A stretch of 33,337 nt of DNA from HGM04593 sp045613945 (lineage in GTDB: Bacteria; Bacteroidota; Bacteroidia; Bacteroidales; Bacteroidaceae), in assembly GCA_045613945.1 (NCBI GenBank), contig JAZLBZ010000093.1, positions 1 through 33,337 on the forward strand. The letters are read 5' to 3'. Shown in pieces: positions 16,541 to 24,970 of this stretch; the first letter of the stretch is position 1, and every line of letters begins with the position of its first letter. Both the position numbers and the translations under genes were made by a program. The notes under the pieces are model-generated. The model saw only the letters and a program-made list of their open reading frames with translations. It ran no database searches and had not been told where the DNA came from.

Positions 16541-17667
16541 GAGAGATACACCGAATTTTATCAGTAATAATATTCGTGCTTGCGCTACCGTTGATTTCGG
16601 TGGCGCAAACATTCATTACGCCGGTGCAGCAAGTCGACCTGCTCTTCGCAGGCGACATCATGCAGCACCAGGCCCAACTTGACATGGCAAGGCAAGAGGA
16701 CGGCAAATACAGTTTCACCTACAGTTTCTGCCACATCAAGGATTTTATCAAGAGTGCCGACCTCTCCATTGCCAACCTTGAGACAACAATAGGAAAGAGC
16801 GGTTACAGCGGCTATCCATCATTCTGTGCCCCCGACAGTTTTCTCTACGCAGTGAAGGACGCCGGATTCAAAGTGCTGCTCTTTGCGAACAACCACTGCA
16901 TGGACAAGGGCAAGCGCGGCGCCATCAACACACTCGACATGCTCGATTCCTTGCAGTTTGCACACTGCGGCGTGTATCGCAACATGGCAGAGCGCGAGAA
17001 GAGATACCCGTTGATAGTGGAAGAGAAGGGAGTGCGCATTGCAATTCTCAATTACACATACAGCACAAATGGCCGGGAGATTCCCGAGCCAATGATTGTA
17101 AACCTCATTGACAAGGAGGTGATAGCCCGGGATATTCAGGCGGCAAAGGAGAAGCGCCCAGATGCCATTATTGCCTGCATGCACTGGGGCGATGAGTACA
17201 TCAGCCTGCCGCCACAAAGGATAAAGGAGTTGAGCGACTGGCTCATAGAGCAAGGGGTAAACCACATCATCGGCAATCACCCGCACGTGGTGCAGCCACT
17301 TGAGATAAGAGAAAACCCGGACAATGCCGACAAGCATCTGGTTGTCTATTCAACAGGCAACCTTGTTTCCAACATGTCACTGCGCCGTACCGATGGCGGC
17401 ATAATGGTTTCAATGAAACTAATGAAGATACTGAACTATACACGCCCGCTGAATGTACGCTACCTGCTCACCTGGATTGCCCCAAAGCAGAGCGATGGCA
17501 AACGCGACTTTACAATATACCCGGCTGCGACAACCGAAATCACCAATTGGGAGCATGCCGAACAGAAACGACTTCAGTTCATCAAAGACAGCCGCACGCT
17601 TTTTGAAAAGCACAACAAGGGCAACATCTCGGAAATGACAATTGACACAGTGCGCATCACTCGATGA
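16537..17667 (+). CDS. CapA-like metallophosphatase family protein
   Basis: 376 residues with an N-terminal signal peptide (hydrophobic 6-22, cleavage likely after VAQ). The PGA_cap/CapA fold motifs are present in order: LFAGDIM (Asp40), ANLETTIG (Glu82), ANNH (118-120 region), HWGDEY (His216) and GNHPHVVQP (His248, His250), matching a calcineurin-like metal site. In Bacillus CapA takes part in poly-gamma-glutamate capsule formation, but no capB/C genes are here, so the substrate is unknown. Its end overlaps the opposing DUF3256 gene by 11 bp, and no terminator is visible between them. Confidence 0.85.
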   Translation: MREIHRILSVIIFVLALPLISVAQTFITPVQQVDLLFAGDIMQHQAQLDMARQEDGKYSFTYSFCHIKDFIKSADLSIANLETTIGKSGYSGYPSFCAPDSFLYAVKDAGFKVLLFANNHCMDKGKRGAINTLDMLDSLQFAHCGVYRNMAEREKRYPLIVEEKGVRIAILNYTYSTNGREIPEPMIVNLIDKEVIARDIQAAKEKRPDAIIACMHWGDEYISLPPQRIKELSDWLIEQGVNHIIGNHPHVVQPLEIRENPDNADKHLVVYSTGNLVSNMSLRRTDGGIMVSMKLMKILNYTRPLNVRYLLTWIAPKQSDGKRDFTIYPAATTEITNWEHAEQKRLQFIKDSRTLFEKHNKGNISEMTIDTVRITR

Positions 17668-18262
17668 CAAAGCACTCGCCATCCCACCTGTATACCAACT
17701 TACGCAGCAAAGGCTTGACCTTTTTGGCATCGTCAATATTCATATAAGAAGGCATTGTATACTCTGCCACAAGCGTATTATCGACAGGAGAGAGCATTAG
17801 CGACACCAGGTAGATGTCGCACATATCAATATATGCACTGTCGGGAGAAGTGAAGAAGTCCTTCACTTGAGGCGATTTGAACATTCCATCGCCATCAAGT
17901 TTTTTCCACGCCTTGTTATAGAAAGAGATACGGCTATCGGCACTCTCGGCCCTTACGGTATTCACGACACAAATTACCGTATCGCTTTCAAAAGGCAGCA
18001 GCTTCATCTGCACTGTGGATGATGCAGTCATTGCAAGCCTTAGGTAATCGTCGTCCAGTTCTTCGAGCACACTGACCCCGTCGAGCCTGTTTGTCACCTT
18101 TGCAGTCATCCCGGCATCTATGTAATCAACAAAATCGGCACGGAGGCCCTTTGTCAACAGAGGGAACAACTCTTCGGGAGCATCCATAAAAATGGTGCGC
18201 ATATCCTGGGCCGACACCACGCCGGCAAGCATCCATACAATCAAGAACAGTAACTTTTTCAT
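17657..18262 (-). CDS. DUF3256 family secreted protein
   Basis: 201 residues with a signal peptide (MKKLLFLIVWMLAGVVSAQ). The mature part begins DMRTIFMDAPEELFPLLT, the typical start of the Bacteroidetes DUF3256 family. No enzyme motif is seen. It is the last gene of a six-gene minus-strand operon; its start overlaps the EamA gene by 4 bp, and its stop lies inside the 3' end of the convergent CapA-like gene. Its function is unknown and it is probably periplasmic. Confidence 0.8.
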   Translation of the reverse strand: MKKLLFLIVWMLAGVVSAQDMRTIFMDAPEELFPLLTKGLRADFVDYIDAGMTAKVTNRLDGVSVLEELDDDYLRLAMTASSTVQMKLLPFESDTVICVVNTVRAESADSRISFYNKAWKKLDGDGMFKSPQVKDFFTSPDSAYIDMCDIYLVSLMLSPVDNTLVAEYTMPSYMNIDDAKKVKPLLRKLVYRWDGECFVIE

Positions 18263-19158
18263 CTTGAGCCTAAATATAGAAAAAACAATCCAACCAATAT
18301 CAGCAATACATCCAGCGCCTTGCTCTTGAGGTTTTTCTCCTTTAGCAGCAATGCACCGAACACAAACGAGACTATCACACTACCTCGCCTTATCATAGAG
18401 ACAACCGCAATGAGTGCACCATCCTGCGCCAACGCCGTAAAATAACAGAAATCGGCAAATCCAAGAAACAGCGAAATCAAGGGTATCGACCAACGCCAGC
18501 AGAACTTGCGCTCACGCTGGGCGGGGTTCAAGGCATTCATCACCGAAATGACAACACCCATAAGCACACACTGGTATACATTGAACCAGGACTGCACCAC
18601 AATGGGCTGGATGGAGCGCATCAGGTATTTGTCATAGAGAGCACTCACTGCCCCGAACAGTGCTGCCAATGCCACAAATGCCACCCAACGGTTATTGACA
18701 AAGTCTATACCCTCGCGCTTTCCGCTACGGCTGAGCAGGAATACCGAGACAATAGCTATTGTTACACCTATCCATTGATAGGCGTTGAGTGCCTCGCCAA
18801 ACAGGAACAGAGCGCCAAGCAGAACCAGCACCGGCCGTGTTGACTGTATTGGCGACACAATGGTTATTGGCAAATGCTTTATGCCCATGTAGCCACAGAG
18901 CCATGAGGACAATACAATAACAGCCTTCAGCAGCAACTGCAGATGCACCTCGACGCCCACCGCCGGCACATACAATTGCCCCGATGTTATCACGCCTGCA
19001 CGTGAAAGCAATATAAAAGGAGCAAAGAGCAACGAGGAGAAAAGAGTGTTCAAGAAAAGCACCGCCAATACAGAATTCCCCTTTAGCGAAATCTTCTTGA
19101 AGAAGTCATAGCAGCCAAGCAGCGCCGCCGACATAAAAGCAAGCAGCGCCCACATCAC
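18259..19158 (-). CDS. EamA/DMT-family transporter
   Basis: 299 residues with about ten hydrophobic segments in two similar halves, the EamA (drug/metabolite transporter) architecture. The sequence SPIQSTRPVLVLLGALFLFGE near the end of the first repeat is typical of the family. Location is the inner membrane; the substrate cannot be predicted. It overlaps truA upstream and DUF3256 downstream by 4 bp each, so translation is coupled through the operon. Confidence 0.85.
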   Translation of the reverse strand: MMWALLAFMSAALLGCYDFFKKISLKGNSVLAVLFLNTLFSSLLFAPFILLSRAGVITSGQLYVPAVGVEVHLQLLLKAVIVLSSWLCGYMGIKHLPITIVSPIQSTRPVLVLLGALFLFGEALNAYQWIGVTIAIVSVFLLSRSGKREGIDFVNNRWVAFVALAALFGAVSALYDKYLMRSIQPIVVQSWFNVYQCVLMGVVISVMNALNPAQRERKFCWRWSIPLISLFLGFADFCYFTALAQDGALIAVVSMIRRGSVIVSFVFGALLLKEKNLKSKALDVLLILVGLFFLYLGSR

Positions 19159-19907
19159 AGATATATATCGTTGGGATATTTAACATCAACAAGAAAAAGC
19201 GCCTCGCCCATAGCAGAGTCGCCGGCATCGGCACGCGCCTTGTTCTCAATAACTTCGCGGAAACCATCTATTGTCATCTTGCCACGCCCCACAAGCAACA
19301 GTGTGCCCACTATTGCGCGCACCATATTGCGCAGAAAACGGTCGGCCTCAATCTCAAAAACCCATTCACTGCCGCCAACATTACGCCAAGCAGCATATGT
19401 AACCTTGCAGTTGTTGGTCTTTACATCTGTATGCAGTTTGCTAAAACTGGTAAAATCGGTATACTCATACAGCAGTTCGGCCGCACGGTTCATGGCATTG
19501 AAATCTATTCCAGGCACAACCCTCAGGGCATAGCGGCGCGCGAATGGTGACTTTGCTGTAACAACGCGGTAGCGGTAACGGCGCGACACAGCATCAAAGC
19601 GCGCGTGCGCATCGGCGCGCACCTTTTTTATATCACTAACGGCAATGTCGGGTGGCAATATCTTGTTCAGTTTGTAAATGAGTTGCGCAACATCGACGCC
19701 TGCAGGCAGATTGGCATGCGCCACCATGCACTCGGCATTCACTCCGGTATCGGTACGCCCGGCGCCCACCACAGGAACGGGAACACGCAACAAGGTTGAC
19801 AGTGCCTCCTCAAGCACCTGCTGCACAGTTATGGCATTAGGCTGCACCTGCCATCCATGATAGGCTGCACCGTCGTATGAAAAGAGTATAAAATAGCGCT
19901 CTGTCAT
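19155..19907 (-). CDS. truA: tRNA pseudouridine synthase A
   Basis: 250 residues. The catalytic motif GAGRTDTGVNA has Asp53, and the C-terminal half contains FLRNMVRAIVGTLL, both hallmarks of TruA. It isomerises uridines 38-40 in the anticodon stem-loop of many tRNAs. It overlaps rsmE by 4 bp at its start and the EamA gene by 4 bp at its end. Confidence 0.97.
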   Translation of the reverse strand: MTERYFILFSYDGAAYHGWQVQPNAITVQQVLEEALSTLLRVPVPVVGAGRTDTGVNAECMVAHANLPAGVDVAQLIYKLNKILPPDIAVSDIKKVRADAHARFDAVSRRYRYRVVTAKSPFARRYALRVVPGIDFNAMNRAAELLYEYTDFTSFSKLHTDVKTNNCKVTYAAWRNVGGSEWVFEIEADRFLRNMVRAIVGTLLLVGRGKMTIDGFREVIENKARADAGDSAMGEALFLVDVKYPNDIYL

Positions 19908-20605
19908 ATCTCATTCTTTAGTATAAAGGTGTGGCACGCCACAAGGGCTGCAGTTTCGGTACGCAGGCGCGAAGAGCCAAGACTTATGGGTCTATAGCCT
20001 GCCTTTATAGCCAGTTCCACCTCCTCGGGGCTGAAATCGCCCTCGGGTCCAATGAGTATCGTTGCGTCCTCTCCCTGTACAAGAACATCTTTCAACAGCA
20101 CCCTTTCGCTGTCATAGCAGTGAGCAATGTATTTTGCACCCGGGTACTCCTGGGCAATGAACCTCTTGAAATCGGTCATATCGGCAACCAGAGGCTTGCA
20201 ATACTTGAGCGACTGCTTCATCGCCGATACCACAATACGCTCAACACGCTCGGGCTTGACAACCTTGCGTTCCGAAAAACGGCAGTTGAGAAATGTGATG
20301 GCATCGAGTCCAATTTCTGTAGCCTTTTCGGCAAACCACTCAATACGATCCATATTCTTTGTGGGTGCAATCGCAATATGCACATTGCCATTCCAGTTCT
20401 TTGGTTTCTCAATCGGCGCGCAAGGCTCCACATAACAATGCTTGCCTGCAACTGAGGCAATCCTTGTCTTATAAAGAAATCCCTTGCCATCTGTTATCTC
20501 AAGTTCAGTTCCCACAGAGAGGCGCAGAACACGCAAAGCGTGGGCAGCCTCCTCATCGGAGAGTTCCCACGTATTTGCTATATCAGGTACATAAAAAAGT
20601 GCCAT
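19904..20605 (-). CDS. rsmE: 16S rRNA m3U1498 methyltransferase
   Basis: 233 residues. The SPOUT-class motifs IGPEGDFS and LGSSRLRTETAA near the C-terminus form the knotted SAM-binding site, and the N-terminal PUA-like part begins MALFYVPDI. RsmE methylates U1498 of 16S rRNA in the assembled 30S subunit. It starts 5 bp after the nuclease gene and overlaps truA by 4 bp. Confidence 0.95.
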   Translation of the reverse strand: MALFYVPDIANTWELSDEEAAHALRVLRLSVGTELEITDGKGFLYKTRIASVAGKHCYVEPCAPIEKPKNWNGNVHIAIAPTKNMDRIEWFAEKATEIGLDAITFLNCRFSERKVVKPERVERIVVSAMKQSLKYCKPLVADMTDFKRFIAQEYPGAKYIAHCYDSERVLLKDVLVQGEDATILIGPEGDFSPEEVELAIKAGYRPISLGSSRLRTETAALVACHTFILKNEI

Positions 20606-20610
20606 TGTCG

Positions 20611-21183
20611 TTATTTGTCGTTGTCTGTATTATTGCAGCACACGCTGCTTTTCCTGGAGTCTATCTCCTCCTTAAGTTTCTGTGCCAGCTCGTAATTTTC
20701 CTCCTTCACTGCATTATCAATTGCAACACGCAGGGTCGCCTCGTCGGCAGCAGTTATGGGTATAGAAAATGCGCCGTTCTGCTCGTCACGTATGCACATG
20801 CGCGACAGGAGTTCCTCATTTATATATATAGGTGCCGCAGCACGCAGCGCTATGGCTATTGCATCGCTTGTGCGAGAATCTATACAATGCTCTGTCTTGC
20901 CCTGCCTGTAACATAGCTGCGAGCAGAAAGTCCCGTCACAGATATTGTTGATGAGAACATATTGCAGTTCCACGCCGAATGCCGAAGTGACATTGCCAAA
21001 AAGGTCGTGCGTGAGAGGACGGTCTGTCATGATACCGCGCAGCGCGAATGCTATTGCCTGTGCCTCAAGAAAGCCCAAAGAGACGATTATGCGACGCAAG
21101 CCCTCCTTTTCTGTCAGCAAGAGCACGTGGGCGCGGTGGTCAGAGACCTTGGACATTATGTCTGTTACAACAAGCTCAACCAT
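20611..21183 (-). CDS. Bifunctional nuclease (DUF151) with UVR motif
   Basis: 190 residues. The first about 130 match the bifunctional DNase/RNase (DUF151) domain, including ALRGIMTDRPLTHDL and DSRTSDAIAIALR. The C-terminus (from about 152, AIDNAVKEENYELAQKLKEEI) is a UvrB/UvrC-type UVR helical hairpin. I took the ATG at 21183 (MVELVVTDIM) rather than an in-frame TTG two codons upstream because it matches the usual family start. It lies 6 bp after the permease gene and 5 bp before rsmE. The family is known from plants and bacteria; the role here is unproven. Confidence 0.88.
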   Translation of the reverse strand: MVELVVTDIMSKVSDHRAHVLLLTEKEGLRRIIVSLGFLEAQAIAFALRGIMTDRPLTHDLFGNVTSAFGVELQYVLINNICDGTFCSQLCYRQGKTEHCIDSRTSDAIAIALRAAAPIYINEELLSRMCIRDEQNGAFSIPITAADEATLRVAIDNAVKEENYELAQKLKEEIDSRKSSVCCNNTDNDK

Positions 21184-21189
21184 ACGCAA

Positions 21190-22452
21190 TCAGGCATTCT
21201 TATCCTTTTTCTCTTTGAACACTACAGCAAAGAGCAGCGCTATTACAAGTGCATAGCCGGCAAAGATGTACCACGCTGTTGACCAGCCAGCAAAGTTTGT
21301 CTGGTTAGCAGTAAAATGATTCACCACCTCCTGTGCTACAATGACACCGATTGAGGCACCAAGACCATTTGTCATGAGCATGAAGAGTCCCTGTGCGCTT
21401 GAACGCATATTCTCCGGAGTCTCCTTGTCCACAAACAGCGAGCCCGACACATTGAAGAAGTCAAATGCCACGCCATACACAACCATTGAAAGCACAAACA
21501 GGAGCACGCCCGGCATTGCAGGGTCACCCACAGCGAAGAAACCAAAGCGGAACACCCAGCCCAGCATTGCAATGAGCATAACAATCTTAATACCGAATTT
21601 CCTAAGGAAGAACGGAATGAGCAGAATGCAGAGTGTCTCCGATATCTGAGACAGAGAGATGAGCATATTTGTGTGTTCAACAGCAAATGTTCCGGCATAC
21701 TTCTCTATGTCGCCAAAACCGCTGATAAACATATTGGCATAACCGTTCGATACCTGCAATGCAGCACCAAGCAACATTGAGAAGATAAAGAACAACGCCA
21801 TTCTGCGTTGGCCAAAAAGTTTGAAGGCGTCAAGACCAAAAGCCGATGCAAGCGACTTCTTCTCAGCAGTCTTGTCAACAGGACAGTTAGGCAAGGTCAA
21901 CGAGTATGCGGCAAGCAGCACACCCCACACAGCCGATGCAAAGAACTGCGAATAGTCGTTCTGGAAACCGGTCAGGTCAACAATCCACATCGACACTATG
22001 AAACCCACTGTACCGAACACGCGAATTGGCGGGAAGGCCTTCACAGTGTCCAGCCCTGCCTGGTTGAGCACTGAATAAGAGACTGAATTTGAGAGCGCCA
22101 GCGTTGGCATATAGAATGCCACACTGACAGTATATGTCCAGAAGAGGTCACCAAATGCAACCTCTGCACCCTTTGTCATTCCAATATAGCCTGTGATGCC
22201 CATAAACACCGCAGCCACTGCGTGACAGAAAGAGAGCATACGCTGAGCAGGCACCCAACGGTCGGCTATTATACCAATCAAGGCCGGCATGAATATTGAA
22301 ACAATTCCTTGCACAGAGTAGAACCAGCCAATGTCGCTTCCCATACCGGCACTACCAAGATAACGTCCCATCGAGGTCAGATAGGCACCCCACACTGCAA
22401 ACTGCAAAAAGCTCAGGACTATGAGCCTTGTCTTAACATTAGAATTCTGCAT
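21190..22452 (-). CDS. MFS nucleoside permease (NupG/XapB-like)
   Basis: 420 residues with twelve predicted membrane segments. The N-terminus RLIVLSFLQFAVWGAYLTSMG is typical of the nucleoside:H+ symporter branch of the major facilitator superfamily. It should import nucleosides across the inner membrane, which fits the purine and cytidine salvage genes (hpt, cdd) elsewhere in the window. It is first in its operon, with a good promoter about 40 bp upstream. Confidence 0.88.
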   Translation of the reverse strand: MQNSNVKTRLIVLSFLQFAVWGAYLTSMGRYLGSAGMGSDIGWFYSVQGIVSIFMPALIGIIADRWVPAQRMLSFCHAVAAVFMGITGYIGMTKGAEVAFGDLFWTYTVSVAFYMPTLALSNSVSYSVLNQAGLDTVKAFPPIRVFGTVGFIVSMWIVDLTGFQNDYSQFFASAVWGVLLAAYSLTLPNCPVDKTAEKKSLASAFGLDAFKLFGQRRMALFFIFSMLLGAALQVSNGYANMFISGFGDIEKYAGTFAVEHTNMLISLSQISETLCILLIPFFLRKFGIKIVMLIAMLGWVFRFGFFAVGDPAMPGVLLFVLSMVVYGVAFDFFNVSGSLFVDKETPENMRSSAQGLFMLMTNGLGASIGVIVAQEVVNHFTANQTNFAGWSTAWYIFAGYALVIALLFAVVFKEKKDKNA

Positions 22453-22491
22453 ATTGTATCTTTTTTATTTATTGCACTCGAATGACTGTCA

Positions 22492-22520
22492 CAAATTTAC
22501 TTTTTTATTCTCAATTACAA
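22492..22520 (-). promoter_or_regulatory. Promoter of the permease-truA-DUF3256 operon
   Basis: On the minus strand TAAATTTG (22492-22499) is an exact -7 element with TTG 18 bp upstream (22518-22520). The leader before the permease start is about 35-40 nt. It also lies directly behind the DUF721 stop codon, and no hairpin terminator separates the two units. Confidence 0.6.
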
Positions 22521-22547
22521 CACAAACCAGTGTGATAAGTTCACCCG

Positions 22548-22838
22548 TCACTTAAAGACAATATCCGTTATCACCTGCGCCTTCACATACTCGTTCAGTT
22601 TTGCCACAAGCGAGCGCCTGTTCATCAGCAGTTCCTGACGCAGCACTGATGATGTCACGGTAACAAAAAGTACCTGATTGTATATCTTAAGGTCCTTTGT
22701 ATATGCACACACCGACTTCCCCAGTACCTTTGGCCAGGCATTAATGAGGCGGTACTCGTTGAGCGGGGTCTCAAGCCCCTCCTCGCGGCACATCACACGC
22801 ACCAGTTCTGCAATGGATTTTGTCTCTCCTCTTTTCAT
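22548..22838 (-). CDS. DUF721 / DciA-like protein
   Basis: 96 residues. The sequence RLINAWPKVLGKSVCAYTKDLKIYNQVLFVTVTSSVLRQEL has the DUF721 signature (W-P-x-x-x-G ... L-x-V-x-V-x-S-S-x-L-x-x-E-L). Family members called DciA load or assist the replicative helicase DnaB in bacteria without DnaC or DnaI. It overlaps recF by 4 bp, consistent with a replication or repair role. The short length, essentially the domain alone, is usual for Bacteroidetes members. The helicase-loader role is inferred from family and context. Confidence 0.8.
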   Translation of the reverse strand: MKRGETKSIAELVRVMCREEGLETPLNEYRLINAWPKVLGKSVCAYTKDLKIYNQVLFVTVTSSVLRQELLMNRRSLVAKLNEYVKAQVITDIVFK

Positions 22839-23947
22839 CCGTTCCTCTCTTTTAGCAAACAGACAGTTCCGTTCTCAACACCAAAGAGCCTGTACTCACC
22901 TGTCACGTGCTCAAGGATGTGGTCTATATGTTCACGATTGACGTCTGTAATGAATATCTGCCCAAAGCCATCGCCTGCAACAAGAGAGATGATATGCTCT
23001 ACCCTGCGGCTGTCGAGTTTGTCAAATATGTCATCAAGCAACAGCAATGGCATCTCGCCGCCCTTTGTACGCAGGAAATCGTACTGCGCAAGTTTCAGTG
23101 CAACAAGAAAGGTCTTGTTCTGTCCCTGCGACCCCTCGCGACGGAGAGGATACCCGCAGAGTTGCATAACCAGTTCATCTCGATGCACACCCTTTGATGT
23201 GTGTCCAAGACGGCGGTCGTCGCTCCTTGAGGCGCGCAGCAGTTCAAGCAGGTCGCCATCATTGAGATGAGAACGGTAGTTCAGGGATACAGGTTCATTG
23301 CCGCCGGTAATTGCACTATGGAACTTTGTAAATATGGGCACCAATTCATCAATGAAACTACGGCGGCATCTGTTTATGAACAGAGCCTCTTCAACCATCA
23401 TTTCCTCAATAAGCGACATCATATCCGCATCGGGTTCACGCTCGCCACGTAACATCGCATTACGCTGCTGCAATGCACGGTTATAACGGATGAGCGACTG
23501 CAGATACTCCTTGTCATACTGCGAAATCACAACATCCATAAAACGGCGCCGCTCCTCACTGCCGCCGGCAATCAGTTCGTTATCGGCCGGCGAAACCATA
23601 ACAAGCGGAACGGAACCAATGTGGTCGGAAAGACGGTCATAGACCTTTCCATCCTTGCGGAACTGTTTCTTGTCGCCACGCTTCAGCCCGCAGGAAACTT
23701 CACTTTCGACACCGCGACCGCTGCTGTAATTGCCCTGCAGCATAAAGAACGGGGCATCGTGCATTATATTAGACGAATCGGAAGCATTTACCGCGCTCTT
23801 GCAGAAAGAGAGGTAATAGACAGCATCGAGCAGGTTGGTCTTGCCCATGCCATTGCTGCCGATAAGACAGTTGATTTTAGGAGAGAACCCAATGTTCACC
23901 TCCTGCAAATTCCTATAATTAAGCAACGATATTCCGTTCAGTATCAT
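22835..23947 (-). CDS. recF: DNA replication and repair protein RecF
   Basis: 370 residues. Walker A GSNGMGKT at 30-37, the signature region near GHTSKGVHRDEL, and Walker B LLLLDDIFDKLD are all present. RecF is an SMC-like ATPase that directs RecA loading at gaps with RecO and RecR. It is not next to dnaA-dnaN as in many bacteria; here it pairs with the DUF721 gene (4-bp overlap) about 8 kb from dnaA. Confidence 0.97.
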   Translation of the reverse strand: MILNGISLLNYRNLQEVNIGFSPKINCLIGSNGMGKTNLLDAVYYLSFCKSAVNASDSSNIMHDAPFFMLQGNYSSGRGVESEVSCGLKRGDKKQFRKDGKVYDRLSDHIGSVPLVMVSPADNELIAGGSEERRRFMDVVISQYDKEYLQSLIRYNRALQQRNAMLRGEREPDADMMSLIEEMMVEEALFINRCRRSFIDELVPIFTKFHSAITGGNEPVSLNYRSHLNDGDLLELLRASRSDDRRLGHTSKGVHRDELVMQLCGYPLRREGSQGQNKTFLVALKLAQYDFLRTKGGEMPLLLLDDIFDKLDSRRVEHIISLVAGDGFGQIFITDVNREHIDHILEHVTGEYRLFGVENGTVCLLKERNG

Positions 23948-24020
23948 TTATTGAAATCTATATTCCAGTTTACCACATCGCTGCAAACGAGCCACAAGCC
24001 AGCCTGCACCGTAATTATTG

Positions 24021-24028
24021 CAAAGATA
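24021..24028 (-). promoter_or_regulatory. Promoter -7 element for recF
   Basis: TATCTTTG on the minus strand is an exact TAnnTTTG match, about 75 bp before the recF start. The -33 element is weak (TTTA at roughly the right distance). The 288-bp gap 23948-24235 between the divergent recF and TPR genes holds this and the plus-strand promoter, and no gene. Confidence 0.55.
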
Positions 24029-24133
24029 ACACAAACAGACTAAACATAAAGTTTACTTAGACATTTTTTGACAGAAGACACCCCCTTTACACAAAAAAAA
24101 CCAATATAATTTTCAAACTAATGATATTTTATT

Positions 24134-24141
24134 TATTTTTG
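24134..24141 (+). promoter_or_regulatory. Promoter -7 element for the TPR-ribH unit
   Basis: TATTTTTG is an exact -7 match, putting the transcript start near 24145-24149 and leaving a leader of about 90 nt before the preferred start at 24236. The leader contains a 15-base odd palindrome (24168-24182). No clear -33 element is seen. Confidence 0.5.
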
Positions 24142-24235
24142 CACAATGATGTTGCGCCAAAAGAACGGTGTCGTGACGACACAACGACCTCAAGAGCAGC
24201 ATAAACACAGAAATAACAATAAAAAAAATACAACT

Positions 24236-24898
24236 ATGAGCAAGAAAATCGACACACCAATTGCACCGGACGAGGCACTTGGAAAGGCAGAAGAATTTGT
24301 ACTCAAGAACAAGAAGGCATTCATTGGAGTAATCGTGGCTATCATTGTCGTTGCAGCCCTTAACGCCTTCGGTGTTTTCTCACCAAAGAGCAACGAGAAC
24401 AGCGAAGCCAACCAGGCTATTGCAAACATTGAGTATAAAGTATTCGAAGGCGACTTTGAAACAGCATTGAACGGCGATGACTTCAACATCGGCCTGCTTG
24501 AGATTATTGAGAAGTACGATGGCACAAGTGCAGCCAACAAGGCAAACCTCTATGCAGGTATCGTGTACGCACAGCAGAAACAGTATGAGGAAGCAATCAA
24601 GTACCTCAGCGAGTACGAGGGCGAGGACAACATCATTGCAGCAAAGGCAAAGCAGACACTTGGCAACTGCTATTCACACACAGGCAACCTTGACAAGGCA
24701 ATCAAACTTGTTCTTGACGCTGCAACAATGGCAAACAACATTGCAGTAACACCTTCTTGCTGGAGAGACGCTGCTGTTATGTACGAGGCACAGGGCAACA
24801 CAGCCGAGGCTATGAAACTTTACAACAGAATAAAGAACGAGTATCCCGGTTCACCTGTAGCAAACGAGGCGAATATCAAAATCAACGCTGCGAAGTAA
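24236..24898 (+). CDS. TPR-containing membrane-anchored protein
   Basis: 220 residues from MSKKIDTPIAPDEALGKAEE. A short cytoplasmic N-terminus, one membrane segment (about 28-47) and several TPR-like helical pairs (AIKYLSEYEG, AGIVYAQQKQYEEA, LGNCYSHTGNLDKAIKL, AAVMYEAQGNTAEAMKLYNRI) suggest a scaffold facing the periplasm, similar in layout to YfgM/BamD-type proteins. An in-frame ATG at 24146 would add 30 basic, low-complexity residues, but it coincides with the predicted transcript start, so I reject it. The gene precedes ribH, with a hairpin between. Confidence 0.85.
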   Translation: MSKKIDTPIAPDEALGKAEEFVLKNKKAFIGVIVAIIVVAALNAFGVFSPKSNENSEANQAIANIEYKVFEGDFETALNGDDFNIGLLEIIEKYDGTSAANKANLYAGIVYAQQKQYEEAIKYLSEYEGEDNIIAAKAKQTLGNCYSHTGNLDKAIKLVLDAATMANNIAVTPSCWRDAAVMYEAQGNTAEAMKLYNRIKNEYPGSPVANEANIKINAAK

Positions 24899-24917
24899 TT
24901 CAACAAAAATACTAATC

Positions 24918-24953
24918 AAAAGGCTGTCGCAATAAAACGGGACAGCCTTTTTT
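24918..24953 (+). terminator. Terminator or attenuator before ribH
   Basis: AAAAGGCTGTC and GACAGCCTTTT arms (11 bp) around a 12-base loop, ending in a run of six T. It is a textbook intrinsic terminator after the TPR gene, yet the ribH start codon is only 18 bp further on, too close for a separate promoter in between. ribH must be expressed by read-through, regulated antitermination, or a promoter inside the TPR gene. Confidence 0.85.
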
Positions 24954-24970
24954 AATAGACACAAGGCAAT

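Noticed and set aside
24146..24235. In-frame N-terminal extension of the TPR protein
   Set aside because: The upstream ATG coincides with the predicted transcript start, and the extra 30 residues are low-complexity and basic; the ATG at 24236 gives a normal N-terminus.
24899..24970. FMN riboswitch before ribH
   Set aside because: The gap is only 72 bp and consists mainly of a simple terminator hairpin; no conserved RFN motifs are seen.
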